Positions 21,101 to 33,573 are shown, counted from the stretch's first letter. The stretch is 64,000 bases of DNA from Enchytraeus crypticus (GCA_905160935.1 CAJHZI010000535.1:239001-303000), one strand, 5' to 3'. Program-made: numbers and translations. Notes: generated by a model from the letters alone, not told the origin.

Positions 21101-24100
21101 GCATAAATATATGCATATACTCTTACGAACATTTACCCTTGTTGCCCCCGGTTGCTGAAGAATAGGTCAACCGTGGACTGCACTTGTCGTAAAAGACGAC
21201 AAAGCATTAAGATCCAAAAACCAATGTCAGAAAGGGTATACGATTGGTGAGTGCCTAGGTTCCAGAAATTGCCCAAAAATTTTCTAAAAATAATTCAAAA
21301 GAAGCTCTATTTGTATCCTGCCCCCAGTTCAGCAGGGACTCAATGGAAGATGATGATGATGTTGAGTACTAGCAATAGCTTAAATTATTATACTTGAAAT
21401 TATTTTCCATCAGCAAGTCTAAAATTAAATTCTCATATTTTGAGAACATAGACCATTCAAAATATTACAAATTAAACAAGCTTAAAATTAATTAACTAAG
21501 CCATTAGTGTGAATTAAATAGATATAATAAGTGAACTCCGGCAATAAAGGAATATTTCAAAAACATTTCGGTTATTTGATGCAGCTTAATTACACTGAGA
21601 TGCAATTATGTGTACAATTGTGATAGAAAATAATAAATTAATCAGTTGTGGAGTAAACTCACAGTCTCCTGCCAGTATTGGTCAAGGTCTTGAAATCGCC
21701 GCCCACGATCAAGATTAACAACCCAGCGCCCTCCGTTCCTATTACGTTCATCCTCCCACATCGGCTCTACTCCTTCCTGCTCAACAACAAATTATAACGA
21801 TTTACGTAATTAACTTGGGCGTGCCGGTATTTAACAGATGTGCAATAGATTCTAATTGTACAATTCACGACAGAAGTTTAACTCATCACCATCAACTGCC
21901 CTTGAAATCCAAGTTTAACAAGAATTATAATATTTTGTAGCGATTTCTGCAGCCTAGACGGTCACCAACCAAATGCCTTTCTGACGTTGGTTTGGATCTT
22001 AGATCAAAATTAAACTAAAGCTAAATATTTTAACAAAAATAAGACAGTATATTGAAAAGTATAAATGTACCTCTTTGTCGAGAATTAAAAGCCTCAAAAC
22101 TCATTAACAAGCTCTATATAATATTGAAGAACAAAAGTTAAAAAATTAAAATAATTAACACACAAATATTTGACAAATTAATTATCAGCAGACAACATGA
22201 ATGCAAGCAAATAAAGACATCTCCAATAGATTTTAAAAAACTGTATTTGATATAACCTTCCTAGTAAGTAAAAATGATATAATTAATTACATTTGCAATC
22301 ACTTTTTATATCGCAGCATGCTACAAAAATGAATCAATAACGATACCTTGAACATAGAATAGTCACATCCTAGACCTAGTTTACTGGCTGGCTGCACATA
22401 GTTGTAGAGTCTGTTAAAAAAACAAAAAGAAAATACCATTAATAGATCAAAAATAAGATTAACAGATTTACAGATAACATAATTAATATACATTAGGTAT
22501 ATTATATTACAATCTAAATACACTACGACAAAATGTGTATAACAACTGTATTCAAATCTCTACATTATGTAATTAATAATTTTCCACGAAATACAACACC
22601 GAATTTAATGCTGCACATGCATATAAAACTAATAACGCAGATACTACTGTGCAAAGCAAAACAGCACTCTACTGTTGATTATAATTATACCTTCAGTGGA
22701 TAGTATCAATAGATTATTAGAATTTTAGCGTCTCATTGCTCACGTCACTAAAATTGGAGATCAAACACTGACAAAGCTATTTTGCACCAATTTCTCCGCT
22801 CACAGGCAGCTGACGAATAAACTTGACTGAAACTAACTTAGTTAAATATCCTACAAAAGAACTTCCGATAAATTGATAAATCTCTGTTGACACCTTTAAA
22901 TATATCGAGGACTACCCATTGATTAAAATATTAACAAAAATAATAAATATTAAGACGTATACAACAAAAAATGACATAACTTCTATTGCTATCTGAATAA
23001 AATATAACAAAACACACAAAACTAGCTGTTAATCCAAGTGTGGGCACAAATATAAATACTGTACTAATCAGGAAATTACCTGCGTTAGGGATAATTATAG
23101 TGATTAACGTTACAATACATACGCCCAGAAATCCTCGACAGTTTGAAACGATGCGATCAATCGCTGATTCTCTTTCCAATCTTTAGCTTTCTTATCATTC
23201 TTGAAGTACCACAGTGACCAAACATTCTGCAGAGGGTGCTTAATGAGATCGTCTGACAGACCGGAATCAATTCCACTTTCTGTGTTGATTGTCGACATAT
23301 TGTCCGAACCATTCGCTAACTCCTTTTCAATACAACAAAACAGCATTTTCTATTTTATTTACATTTTTAAAATTTGCTTTTAACAATTATAAATGCAAAT
23401 GAACATCTTGCAGTTCAATTGTTTAAATATAAATTGGTAGCACATCAATAAACTGATAGTAAAAGAGAAACCACCATCATTGCATAATTAAAATGGGTTT
23501 TAAATTACAGGGTGGAAACGGTTCAGGCAAAACAGACCCTAATTTAATATTTAAATAGTGCAATAGTCTGAAGTGTTAGGTATTGTCAGGAAGTTTTGAA
23601 TAACAGACTCTGACTGAAGTGAATTTAATTCTCGTGGGGTCAAATCCGGGTCGTGCTGTTTTGAGAGTAACATCTCGGACGACACTTCAGAAGACTAGTT
23701 ATGTGGAAAAGGTCTAAATTGACGAACGGTTTAAATATGTGGCATTAAAAGTGATAGATATCAACATAGTTGATCACTTCACTATATAATGTGTGTAGAT
23801 ATTATATAGTATTATCATAAAAGGAATAAATAAAAACTCTGTCACCACTTACACATACACACACCTATTAGAAAAGAAACTTCTGCTTGCATAAAACAAT
23901 AATTATAAACACACACACCAACATACGCATATGAGCCTTTGTTTAAGTAAGTAATATATTTTATTTTTATTTCCTTTATTTTTCATTTTCCATCAATTTC
24001 CCTTTCTAATTGGTATGTACATTGACGGAATCTTTATTATTTTAAGATCTGTCTTACTGGAGTCATAGAATATTTCAATTAGAATGATAAAATGAGAACT

Positions 24101-24684
24101 GACAAAGCGTATTTAACAAAATTTTATCAATTATTTAGTAAAATCATTAGTAACTTAGTTAGTGAATTGTAATCTACAATGAAAATTGCAGATCGATTAC
24201 TAAAATTTGTACACAAAACACTTTATTTTTCATGAGACTCTAAGTCTACCTTAATTTTCAAAGAAAAACTAACGAAAAAATTACTATTATTATTCACTAT
24301 TATCCTGGAAATAAGTGTATGATACATACTTAAGTTAAGCATTTACTAGTTAAAACCTGCTAACAAATGTGGTCTATTTCGCGAATTATATAAACTACTC
24401 AGACAACGTAAGAACAATTATAAAATTTAAACAATCAATAAGCTATTTATTAGATTACATGCAAAACAAAATTAGGTGAACAGCCGGCACAAACTACGCA
24501 TGCGTCCATGTTATGAGAAATATCGATAAATAAATCAAATTAAACGTAGTAAAACTAAGCGAAATCTGTAATAGTTTGCCTAATGTTCGTAACATTAGGT
24601 AAATATATAGAATATATAAAAATAGACTTCATTCGTATTTTAAAACATTTTTAATTAAAATAATTAAATTACCGTTGCATTCAT
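18082..24684 (-). CDS. eIF4E: Eukaryotic translation initiation factor 4E, seven exons; span includes introns
   Basis: Cap-binding subunit of eIF4F; it binds m7GpppN on mRNA and recruits eIF4G in the cytoplasm. Coding exons in transcript order: 24684-24673, 23322-23123, 22410-22347, 21776-21663, 21066-20927, 18836-18788, 18141-18082. Lengths 12+200+64+114+140+49+60 give 212 aa plus TAA, against about 217 in mammals. Visible: [27 protein letters not shown]-type [11 protein letters not shown] (eIF4G/4E-BP contact Trp70), cap-stacking Trp53 (KDW), Trp99 (EPMWEDE), Glu100 and Trp163 (IALWTRD), the RPKGDK phosphate-binding loop, and Ser204 at the position of the Mnk-phosphorylated Ser. The C-terminal 35 residues ([31 protein letters not shown]) are more diverged but collinear with the family. 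All core residues are intact. Confidence 0.95.
18679..18774 (-). repeat. (CT)n tract in the eIF4E intron after exon 6
   Basis: On the gene strand a pyrimidine run of nearly 100 nt begins about a dozen bases after the exon-6 donor and ends CTCTCTCAG|TGTACT, which resembles a strong 3' splice site. Confidence 0.9.
18788..18836 (-). CDS. eIF4E: eIF4E exon 6
   Basis: Acceptor TTTGTGTAG|GCGTAT, donor TTTCAG|GTTGTT. With the split Gly it reads [17 protein letters not shown], aligning to the family's GR.YKERLGLP..I.IGYQ. Phases match both neighbours. Diverged, so found from phase and pattern. Confidence 0.85.
18985..19045 (-). repeat. Dispersed repeat fragment (GCCGGCTGCA family, partial)
   Basis: TTTCCTCCTTTCCTCTCTAA, GTTATTAGTAGTCATTGCCT and TTTTAACAATAG parallel the block at 7448-7498. 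The core itself is lost. Confidence 0.4.
19086..19370 (-). mobile_element. CR1/L2-like LINE, endonuclease N-terminus preceded by a 2A-like peptide
   Basis: The minus strand reads [15 protein letters not shown] (19331-19287), then [18 protein letters not shown] and [16 protein letters not shown]. DVExNPGP is the 2A ribosome-skipping consensus. LNIRSA...DIL.LTESWL is the start of the apurinic-type endonuclease of CR1/L2-like LINEs. The frame stops at 19086 after about 70 codons and the remainder is missing: a fragment in the intron between eIF4E exons 5 and 6. Confidence 0.8.
19705..19898. repeat. Long foldback: 93/96-bp inverted arms, 5-base loop
   Basis: Arms 19705-19797 and 19803-19898 are complementary over their whole length; the only differences are two 1-2-base insertions in the right arm. 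The loop is 19798-19802. No target duplication is evident. It lies in the eIF4E intron between exons 5 and 6, so it would be transcribed. Confidence 0.95.
20183..20248 (+). repeat. 33-bp direct duplication
   Basis: GTCTGAAAAGCTGAAGGCTT plus GAAATTTGATCCA occurs twice in tandem with one mismatch. Confidence 0.85.
20927..21066 (-). CDS. eIF4E: eIF4E exon 5 (third cap-stacking Trp)
   Basis: Acceptor TTGCATAG|TTGCTG, donor ATCGG|GTGCGT. It encodes [37 protein letters not shown] and NADAVRTI. The phosphate-binding RPKGDK and cap-binding Trp are present. Confidence 0.95.
21137..21360 (+). mobile_element. (GAT)n-tailed SINE-like element in eIF4E intron 4
   Basis: CGGTTGCTGAAGAATAGGTC, ACGACAAAGCA, CAATGTCAGAAAGGG, GATTGGTGAGTGCCTAGG and a GAAGATGATGATGATG tail. 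Opposite orientation to the copy at 21885. Confidence 0.8.
21663..21776 (-). CDS. eIF4E: eIF4E exon 4 (second cap-stacking Trp)
   Basis: Acceptor GTTGAGCAG|GAAGGA, donor GAGACT|GTGAGT. It encodes [20 protein letters not shown] then [18 protein letters not shown], 38 whole codons in phase 0. Inverted copies of one repeat flank it on both sides. Confidence 0.95.
21885..22016 (-). mobile_element. (GAT)n-tailed SINE-like element in eIF4E intron 3
   Basis: CATCACCATC tail complement, GCCCTTGAAATCCAAGTTTA, GCAGCCTAGACGGTCACCAA and CTTTCTGACGTTGGTTTGGA. 5'-truncated, and inverted relative to the 21137 copy on the other side of exon 4. Confidence 0.8.
22347..22410 (-). CDS. eIF4E: eIF4E exon 3
   Basis: Acceptor TTTTTTAACAG|ACTC, donor TTCAAG|GTATCG. 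It encodes [20 protein letters not shown] then K, a textbook match to the LYNHIQ.AS.L..GCDYSLFK segment. Confidence 0.95.
23123..23322 (-). CDS. eIF4E: eIF4E exon 2
   Basis: Chosen acceptor TTGAAAAG|GAGTTA; an upstream acceptor AAATAG at 23349 would add KMLFCCIEK. It encodes [20 protein letters not shown], then [15 protein letters not shown] and [10 protein letters not shown], ending TGGGC|GTATGT. Confidence 0.9.
23360..24672 (-). other. eIF4E intron 1, no feature seen
   Basis: AT-rich sequence without recognisable coding or repeat elements, apart from a 38-bp stretch near 23750-23790 that is repeated in reverse near 40017-40055 (CACTTTTAATAC / GTATTAAAAGTG and nearby words). Confidence 0.5.
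24673..24684 (-). CDS. eIF4E: eIF4E first coding exon (four codons)
   Basis: ATG AAT GCA ACG followed by GTAATT on the minus strand, in phase 0 with the next exon. The only support is position, phase and splice consensus, since eIF4E N-termini are not conserved. An alternative is initiation inside exon 2 at the ATG read at 23345 or 23286. Confidence 0.55.
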
Positions 24685-25164
24685 GCTCGCCTTTATTTTC
24701 ACTCTTCAAGTACACAACTATTTTTATCTTTTGTGTCTGACGCTGTTGCCACTTCTATAAAAACAACGAAGCATAGATATTAGAAAGTGTTACTTTTACT
24801 TCCATGCAACGAAGAATTAGAGAAAACTTCTTAATTCTTATATACCTACGTATAAAGAGATTTTTGAAAGATGCCTACGAAGCAGGGGTTGAAAGCTCTA
24901 CTATTTAGAGAAGAAAGTAGTTTTTAGGATTTTATTAGGTATATTTTAGCTTTTTCCGCAGTTACTATATATGTTAACATTTTCTGAAATCATAATCAGA
25001 ACTGCTAATGCCATATTATAAGATTTTTTAAATTTTCAAAAAGTTTCAAATTTATTCGTTTCTTTTAAAAGAAACCTAAAAACCTACTTTTGTCACCCTT
25101 GCTGCGAACTGTACGTCGCTGTATGAAACAACAGCGTTGTAACAAGATAACACGTAAACAACAA

Positions 25165-25310
25165 TTAGAGTGTCACTTGATCCATGACAACTTCGAGCAT
25201 TCCTGATACATATCCAAACCGATGAGCAAAAAGAAGTAGGCCTAAAGTTCAAAACGGTGACAATTTCACAATCAAGAAAACCGATCAAAATATAAATGGA
25301 ATTAAAGAGA
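25165..25310 (-). repeat. 130-bp dispersed repeat (GGACCTTCTTT family, diverged)
   Basis: TTAGAGTGTCACTTGATCCA, TGACAACTTCGAGCA, GATGAGCAAAAAGAAG and CAAAACGGTGACAATTTCAC keep the block order of the family, including the Phe-rich reverse side. Confidence 0.55.
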
Positions 25311-25784
25311 AAAGTACTGGTCAAAACGCGATCATGAACACTGGAAGAGAGAGTTGGAAAAGGTAAATCTTCAACTGCCTAAGGAATTCCTCGTAGGCTT
25401 CAAGTACCGCATCACAGTACGTGGTTACCCTAGGCTACTTGTTGTAAAGTTATATGGACATGTACCGTATAACTTTGAGCGAAAGTAACAATTAATACAA
25501 TAAACAGTTTTTGAGAAATTAAGCTTAGGCTATACAGGAATGTGAATTATAATTATTACTTTTAAATCAAATATTAACAGTGACTAATATAAGGACTTAC
25601 AAGATCTCAACATCTAAGTTCTGTAAAAGCTTGTAGTGCTAGCAGATGTCAATAGGCAGTAAAGTTCATCCTGCGTAATTATGTCATATAATATAATTTT
25701 GTCATACAACAATGTATGACAAAACTATGTAATGATACTAAACGCTATGTAAATGTGATTTACGAAGGTAAGCCTATCTTTCTC

Positions 25785-25806
25785 TTTCTCTGTCTCTCTC
25801 ACTCTG

Positions 25807-25871
<65 letters not shown>

Positions 25872-25915
25872 TAGTGCACTGCCTACTGGCAGGTTCATGG
25901 TATATAACGTCTCCA
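25785..25915 (-). repeat. (GA)n-tailed repeat, 3' end only
   Basis: (CT)n (25785-25868), then AGTGCACTGCCTACTGGCAG and GTTCATGGTATATAACG: the reverse complement of the LINE 3' end at 33540-33610 with its GA tail. Confidence 0.75.
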
Positions 25916-27382
25916 CTTATCTCTATCATTCGTTTTCCTCTTCACGTCCACAAACGAGTGAAAATCATGTACAACATCATTTAAATCATCTATAACATTC
26001 CTTTTGATATATCATTATTCTTGGTGGATTCTGCATATGAAGAGGTGGGCACCCTATACCCTCATCAGCTTCGACTAACATTTACTGGGCAGGGGCGTCA
26101 TTTCTTGAGAAAACAATTCTGATTACCCATAAAAATCCATAACAAAGGTAAGCCAACCCATAACAAACCATACCCATAACAAGGTAAGCCTAACTATATA
26201 CATGTATAATCACTAGCTAACTGATAATTACTAAGGAATGCAAAGATGAATGGATTTTACCGCTAATTATAGTTTCTATTTTGTACTATCAGCACAGTTA
26301 CATCCATATTGCTATCATACTTTAATTTGGAATATCATACTATAGTTTAGAGCACTACCAAGCAAAGACCAAGCAGCTGAAATGTCTAAGAATGCTCTTA
26401 ACAATGACGTCTCTGACATTATCTTATAGCGAGGAACTGGACTTTAAATTTTTATTGATTATTGATTGATTGACTATATAGCAATATAATATGCATTATC
26501 GTAACGAAAAAAATCTTTGATTTCTAACAATCACATTTCTTCAGCCATTAATCAAAGTTCTGACATAATTGCACAAGACGGATGCCTAGTCCCTTGATAC
26601 GAAGTCAGGAGTGATTTTCGACCCAAGAATTGCTACCTCTGCCGATGGAGAAAAATCTCCGACACTCGATTAGCATCTGTGACTTCCGGCGCGATAAATT
26701 AGCACCTACCTTTCTTCAATTTCTTTAGCTTTCAGTAACTTCTTTTTCTCATTTTGCTCCTACTCTTTCTGCTTCTCTTTCTCCTTCCCTTTCTCAGATT
26801 GTGTATCTCTGAATATCGACAGTTCTTCCTCTCAGCAGGTCCTATATAGGCCTGTTTGTAAACTTAATCTTCTATTTAATGGTAAATTTCTAATTTAAAT
26901 CAATCCTATTAAATCGCTTTGTTCTGGTGTCCCTCAACTCTTCGTTTCCCTTCTTCGTTTCATTTATATTTCTCCGGCACTCTTTCTATCTTTGTATCGT
27001 TATGGCTACTTTTAAACCGATTCAGGCTTCTTTCTGCATTGCTTAATATAGGCTATAATTTCAAAATTTAGAATGTTTTACCTTTTGTTTTCATTATCAC
27101 CCGTCATGCATGAATTACACTAAATTCTTGCACATTTATGTAATCTAGTTTAACAATGAGCTTAATTATGATTTATTCGTTTCAACAATTTCAACAATTG
27201 CATACAAGTTTTTTAATTTCAACAATTGCATTCATTTAATATTTTAATAATGATATTCTTTTAAATCATTTGCCCAGCGATCAATGGTAGAGATGATTGG
27301 GTTAAAAGCTTCGTTGCAACTTTATGCAAGCTAGCTGTTTTATTTCTCTAGAAATATATTGGCCTTCCAGGTTCAGATATAC

Positions 27383-27835
<453 letters not shown>

Positions 27836-28529
27836 TTTTTATAAAAATATTAGTAGATCAAGTTTCTTCCAAACTGATCGGATAAACGTGTATAGTTGGG
27901 ACATGCAGATTGAGTGGAAAGAGTTACTTGAGACAGAATGCAGACATTCAGACGTCCACATACTGATCGTTTACTAAACCGGCAGTTCATAAAGCTATCC
28001 TTAGCGAGATAGAGAATCGGTATTGGATTTTTCTAGACCTAATGCTTTCCATGAAATAAAAGCCAGTGCTGGTTTCCAATCTTATATCTATTTGCTACCA
28101 GGGTTTTTATAATAGTTATGACCTTATGATTTAGCCTTTTCTACTTGTATGTAAATAAAAATTATTTGCAGTCGTGAATCAATATTATTGAAAATAGCGC
28201 TCAGTACTGTACCCATAAATAAAACGAATAATATTGAATAACTAAAGTCTGAAAATAAATTAGGCTACAAATAATTATTCTCATGCAAGACCCTTATAGT
28301 TAGTGAAAATTAAGATTTACCGGGAGTTAAACTTTATAAGCTTTCTGAGGGTAAAAAAAGGATTGAAAAGTAGAAGCTGCCCAGGATTAGTTAGAAGAAT
28401 TAGTTGTATAGAATTAGTTAGTCTTATGCTATGTAGGCTTACCCGCGAAAGTCTAAAATCACAAAAAACTAAGGGTTTCTTAAACGCCAACTTACGTTTG
28501 CAAAAATTATTTTACAAATAATTTTCTTA

Positions 28530-28546
28530 TGTATATATATATACAC

Positions 28547-28617
<71 letters not shown>

Positions 28618-28670
28618 TTTGTGTGTGTATATGTGTGTGCGTGGATGTGAGTATGTGTGTGTGTGTATAC
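28530..28670. repeat. (TA)n / (TG)n microsatellite
   Basis: TA run to about 28615, followed by imperfect TG repeats. Open frames here are repeat artefacts. Confidence 0.9.
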
Positions 28671-29003
28671 ATGTATACTATAGTTCAAGCAAGTGCATAT
28701 GCATAATAATATGCAGTAAAAGCAATATAATTTACTATATCAGTAAAGTATTATCGATTATTTCTAAATATAAATCAGGTAGTGTTAAATATTTATTTAA
28801 TGTTTAATAGAGTACATCATGAAAAACCATCTTAATATTTTACGACAATTCGGCCTACTTACAATAAATGAAGCAATATAGGCCTACAATAAAATGCACA
28901 TATTAGGCCTAATAAGCACCAGAATGTCAAAAACTATCATACACAATATAGCTATAATGTCAAAATCTGAGAGATATTTAAAATTACCAGTAAATAGAAT
29001 TTA

Positions 29004-29249
29004 CAGGAAGGGTCTTGAAAAAAGATGCATTTTAAGATTCCTTTTAAAGTTATCAGGTTTATTAGAATGCCCTATAAAATGTGGAAGTTCATTCCACAAT
29101 TTGGGACCTGCTACAGGAAAAGACTTGTCACCATAAGAAACTGTTAGGCATTTACATGTAGGAACAGCAAATTTTCCTGACTCAATTGATAGCAGATTTT
29201 TCCTTAACGAACAGCCACTTAATGTTATACACTTTTCAGTAGGCAGCAA
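29004..29249 (-). mobile_element. LINE 3' end, CR1/L2-like RT C-terminus
   Basis: The minus strand encodes LSGCSLRKNLLSIESG, then VSYGDKSFPVAGPKLWNELP and NFKRNLKMHLFSRPF with a stop. YGDxxFxVAxPKLWNxLP...FK..LK.HLF is the typical end of L2/CR1-like reverse transcriptase proteins. 5'-truncated to about 80 codons, otherwise open, hence fairly young. Confidence 0.85.
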
Positions 29250-30635
29250 GATGTGACGATAAAGACGGTGCTGAATTGATCAGGCATTTGAACTTGGTCA
29301 AGCAGGATTTGAATTCGATTCGTTCAGAAATTTCAAGCATCTGGTATCCAATATGTAATATGTTTCATGATATAAATTGGACGTAACCTAATAATACAAA
29401 ACTAATAACAATGTAGTATACATATAGCCTCACAACTATTGCATGACTCTTATTTTACTCCTCAATATTTAAGTCTGTCTACTTCTACAAATAAGACAAT
29501 GCGATATGCAATAATGCAGCTTAGAATAGGCCTATGTATAGTCAGAAAAAGTACCTGATGGGGTAAGGCAAGACAACTGGACAATAAAGCTGATTTTTGT
29601 TTCTTGTGAACTTTGCAGGCTCTTCTAAGCAACGATTCTTCTTGTTTTCGGTAGTTGAATAGATCATTGTATTAGCAAAAACAACGGATAAATAAATTGC
29701 GTATATCAAATATTTGGTATTAAGTTTTTCTAAGTTAGTTAACTAACTAAAGCAGGCCATAAAACTAAACTTTAACACACTAGAAAATTAATTATTAAAC
29801 TGAGAAACCAGACAAATCAGCGCTGATCTGAATGTCTCTATAGAAGGGCATGCTCATTCGTTTAACATTAGCGTTCCATCTACATACAATACAATACAAT
29901 AAAGATTTAATGTCCGGTTAATTACTCGAGGGCGATGTACGGTCTTTTTTAGCGAATAACAATCAATCAATCAGTAAATCAATCAATCAATCAATCAATA
30001 AGAATTTTACTTTATTTTCTTCCCACTAAGAAGTTTATTTTTATTAAGTTTTATTGTAGTCACTACTAATTTGCCTACTTGCCTATTTTGATAATTTTAT
30101 AAATAGTTTTTTGTTTTGACTTTCAACCCACCAGTGTTTGATCTTTAGATTAATTCCTAATATGACAGTAGTCTATTTTATAGTTACCAACAGTTTTACC
30201 GTATAATTTACATTAGTTGTGTAATAGTAATTTCTGTAATTAGGACTTGAGTAGACTTTGCTAGTTACTAACTATGGTATTGTCGCTCAGAGCTCAGGCT
30301 CTTCTATGATAGCCTCTTTCGTACTGTTGTTTGTTTATCTGATTACTGTTTGTTTTTGTCATTTGCATAATTAATCAGTGCTGAGATGAGCAAATAAAAG
30401 ATAAGCTGAACCTTCAAAAGAACGTCCGATTCCTCGCCATAAGGCAATGTCAGGGACGTATCAAGCAGACTCTGCATCATCGGACGCCAATGCACCATAA
30501 TATTACGACTGTGTATACGTATGCCGCCAGAGAAAGCGAGATGAAAACAGTGCAACGTGATATTCCTGACCGGAGACATATTTGTCGCATAGCATTTGAA
30601 TCAGTGATCTCTCACTTTGCAATCAATTGTTCTAC

Positions 30636-30765
30636 CATCCAGTTGGATGATCGAATATATAGCACGTTTGCCTGATAAGCAGGAGGCCATCGGTGCGAAT
30701 CTCAGACGGATCGTCTCTGGCAATATCCTTTGTGCTACTGAAACCGACGTTAAACTTAGTTTCCT
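30636..30765 (+). repeat. Second tRNA-like SINE candidate
   Basis: GTTGGATGATCGAATATATA, GCACGTTTGCCTGATAAGCA (anticodon-loop-like TGATAAG), GGAGGCC and B box GGTGCGAATCTC follow tRNA order; the 3' part is GAAACCGACGTTAAACTTAG. Only one copy in the window. A decayed tRNA pseudogene is the alternative. Confidence 0.45.
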
Positions 30766-31084
30766 ATCTTTACTATCTTATTCCTCTACCAGTACATACA
30801 ATTTCATACTAATTTCCTATCAAGTGACAGTAAAAAGTATCTACTTTGCCTATTTCCAGTACAGTAGAAATTACATTTCAGTGCGACTTGGTGTGTAATA
30901 GACTCGATGTGTTAGTCCTAAGGGAATAATTAGAGGGATATTCCGCAATAAGACGACGTCGACAATCCAACCCAAAGGATCAGTTAGTTCGCTGCAAATG
31001 AGTAAAAGAACACCTAATGATTACTACTTGGCGAGTCGATGAGTCAGAGACTGGCATATCAGTAAGTGCATGACGATTACTTGC

Positions 31085-31372
31085 ACTTATTTGGTCACCA
31101 AAGCTAACATTAGCATGACGATGACTTTCACTTATTAGTCACCAAAGTTAACATTAGCATGTCGATGACTTTCACTTATTAGTTACCAAAGTTAGCATTA
31201 GCATGACGATGACTTTCACTTATTAGTTACCAAATGTAACATTAGCATGTCGATGACTTTCACTTATTAGTTACCAAAGTTAACAGTAGCATGACGATGA
31301 CTTTCACTTATTAGTTACCAAAGTTAACATTAGCATGACGATGACTTTCACTTATTAGTCATCAAAGTGAGT
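31085..31372 (+). repeat. 44-bp tandem repeat
   Basis: About six and a half copies of GACTTTCACTTATTAGTTAC plus CAAAGTTAACATTAGCATGACGAT-type sequence, ending at the edge of the LINE below. Confidence 0.92.
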
Positions 31373-31378
31373 GTGAAG

Positions 31379-33573
31379 AATTCAAAGGCTTATCCAGGAG
31401 CCGATGTTAATTCAGACTACAATCTAGTAATGGCAAAAGAAGGGCTTCAGCTGAAGAAAATACTTTAAAAGAAAAGCAGTAAGAGATGGAATTTGAACGG
31501 ATTGAACGAGAAAAGAAGTCATTTTCAGGAAGCAGTGGAAAGAAAAGTTAAGGAAATGAAGGACTACGAAAGAACAGGGGTAAATGAAAGATGGTGTCAG
31601 CTAAAAGAGGCTATTAAAATAGGTGCAAAAGAAGTTTATGGCTTTCGTAAAGCAAATACAGCCACAAAACCTTGGATCACAAGCGAGATGCTGTACAAAA
31701 TGGACGAAAGGAGGAAATGGAAAAGTATTGACACCAGTCATGGCCGAAGAAAATATAGAAGCTTAAACAATGAACTTAGAAGAAATACAGACAAAGCAAA
31801 AGATCATTGGTGGAGTGAAAAGTGTGATGATTTAGCCGAATATGATACACGAGGGAGATCGGATCTATTATACCAGGAAGTCAGGATATTAACAAGAACG
31901 ATAAGAAAAAGAAAGGAGATGCAAAGAACATTAGTATAATAGTTAAAGATACGAGATTGAAGACAGAGCTGGAAGAAATAAAAGAAAGATGGAGAGAATA
32001 TGTAAAGGAATTGTATGATAAGGCTGGGAAACCAGTTCAAGAGGATTTTAAAATAGAAGAAGAAAATATGATAGAAAACCATAAAAGGGGCCCCGATATA
32101 ATGAAGGAGGAAATTTATTCTGCAAGTAACAGTATGAAGAAGGGGAAAGCAGTCGGAATAGATGAAATCCCAGCAGAGTTCCTGAAAATGTTGGAAGGAG
32201 AAACACTCACTAAGTTAATGGAAATATGTATGGGAGTGTACAATGCGGGTATGTGGCCAGACGACTTCACAAAGTCAGTGATGATCCCAATTTCCAAAAA
32301 AACCAATTTTGTGGAGTGTTCGGATTACAGAAAAATCAGTTTAATACCTCATGCATCGAAGATCTTATTAGAGATAGTAAATAATCGCATTCAGTCGAAA
32401 GCAGAGATGATACTGAGCAAGACATAATTTGGTTTTAGGAAAGGAAGCGGCACAAGAGAAGCAGTAGGGGTAATGCGGGTTCCTTGCGAAAGAAGCTTAT
32501 AATATGGAAATGACGTTTTTGTATGCTTTGTAGACTTCGAGAAGGCCTTTGACAGGATTGATTGGATAACGAAGATGAATATCTTAAAAAGAATAAGAAT
32601 TGACTGGAGAGATAGAAGACTAATTTTGAACTTGTACATGAATCAAAGAGCAGTAATCAAAATCCAACAAGAATACTCAGAAGAAGGCGATATAGGACGT
32701 GGATTAAGACAAGGTTGTAGCATTTCGCCGCTGCTGTTTAACATTTACGCTGAGGCAATGTTGGAGGAAGCCATGGAAGACGGAATATATGTAGGAGGGA
32801 AATTGTTACAAGATGTATGATTTGCAGATGACCAAAGAATGGTAGTGGGTAGCGAGATTGGACTGCAGAAGATAATGGATAGGCTGAATGATACGGCATT
32901 TGAGTTATGGCATGAAGATTAATATAAAAAAACCAAGGTTATGAGAGTGTCCAATAATAAAGGTGAAGTTAATATCACAATAAATGGTACGAAATTGGAA
33001 CAGGTAAGGAGTTTCAAATATTTGAGTCATACTATAACCAATGATACGAAATGTGAGACTGAAATATGCAGTAGGATTGCACAAGCAAAAGCGGCCTTTG
33101 GTAGTAGAAAAGAACTATTAACAAAAAGTCTGAAGAAAGATACAAAGATAATGATAGTGAAAACTTTGGTTGAGACCACGCTATTGTATGGTTGTGAAAC
33201 ATGGACCTTAAGGAAGGAAGATATTAGGAAACTGGAGGCATTGGAAATGTAGATTTGGAGAAGAATGGAGAGGAATAGCTGGACTCAAAAAGTTACAAAT
33301 GAGAAAGTTCCGGAGAGAGTTGGTACAGATAGACAGTTGATAAATGTATTAAGAAATAGGAAGAAGAGTTGGATAGGACACAATCTAAGGGGAGATGGTC
33401 TATTAATAAAGGTCATAGAAGGTAGAATGGAAGGAAAAAGAGGCAGTAGCAGGCCGAGATTAGGTATGTTAGATAATTTAAAGACCCACTCATATATAGA
33501 AATGAAAAGGAAAGCGGAAGACAGAGAAGAGTGGACGCGTTATATACCATGGACTTGCCAGTAGGCAGTGCAC

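Noticed and set aside
31085..31372. Regularly spaced 44-bp repeats resembling a CRISPR array
   Set aside because: Units are contiguous with no unique spacers, and the setting is an animal genome.
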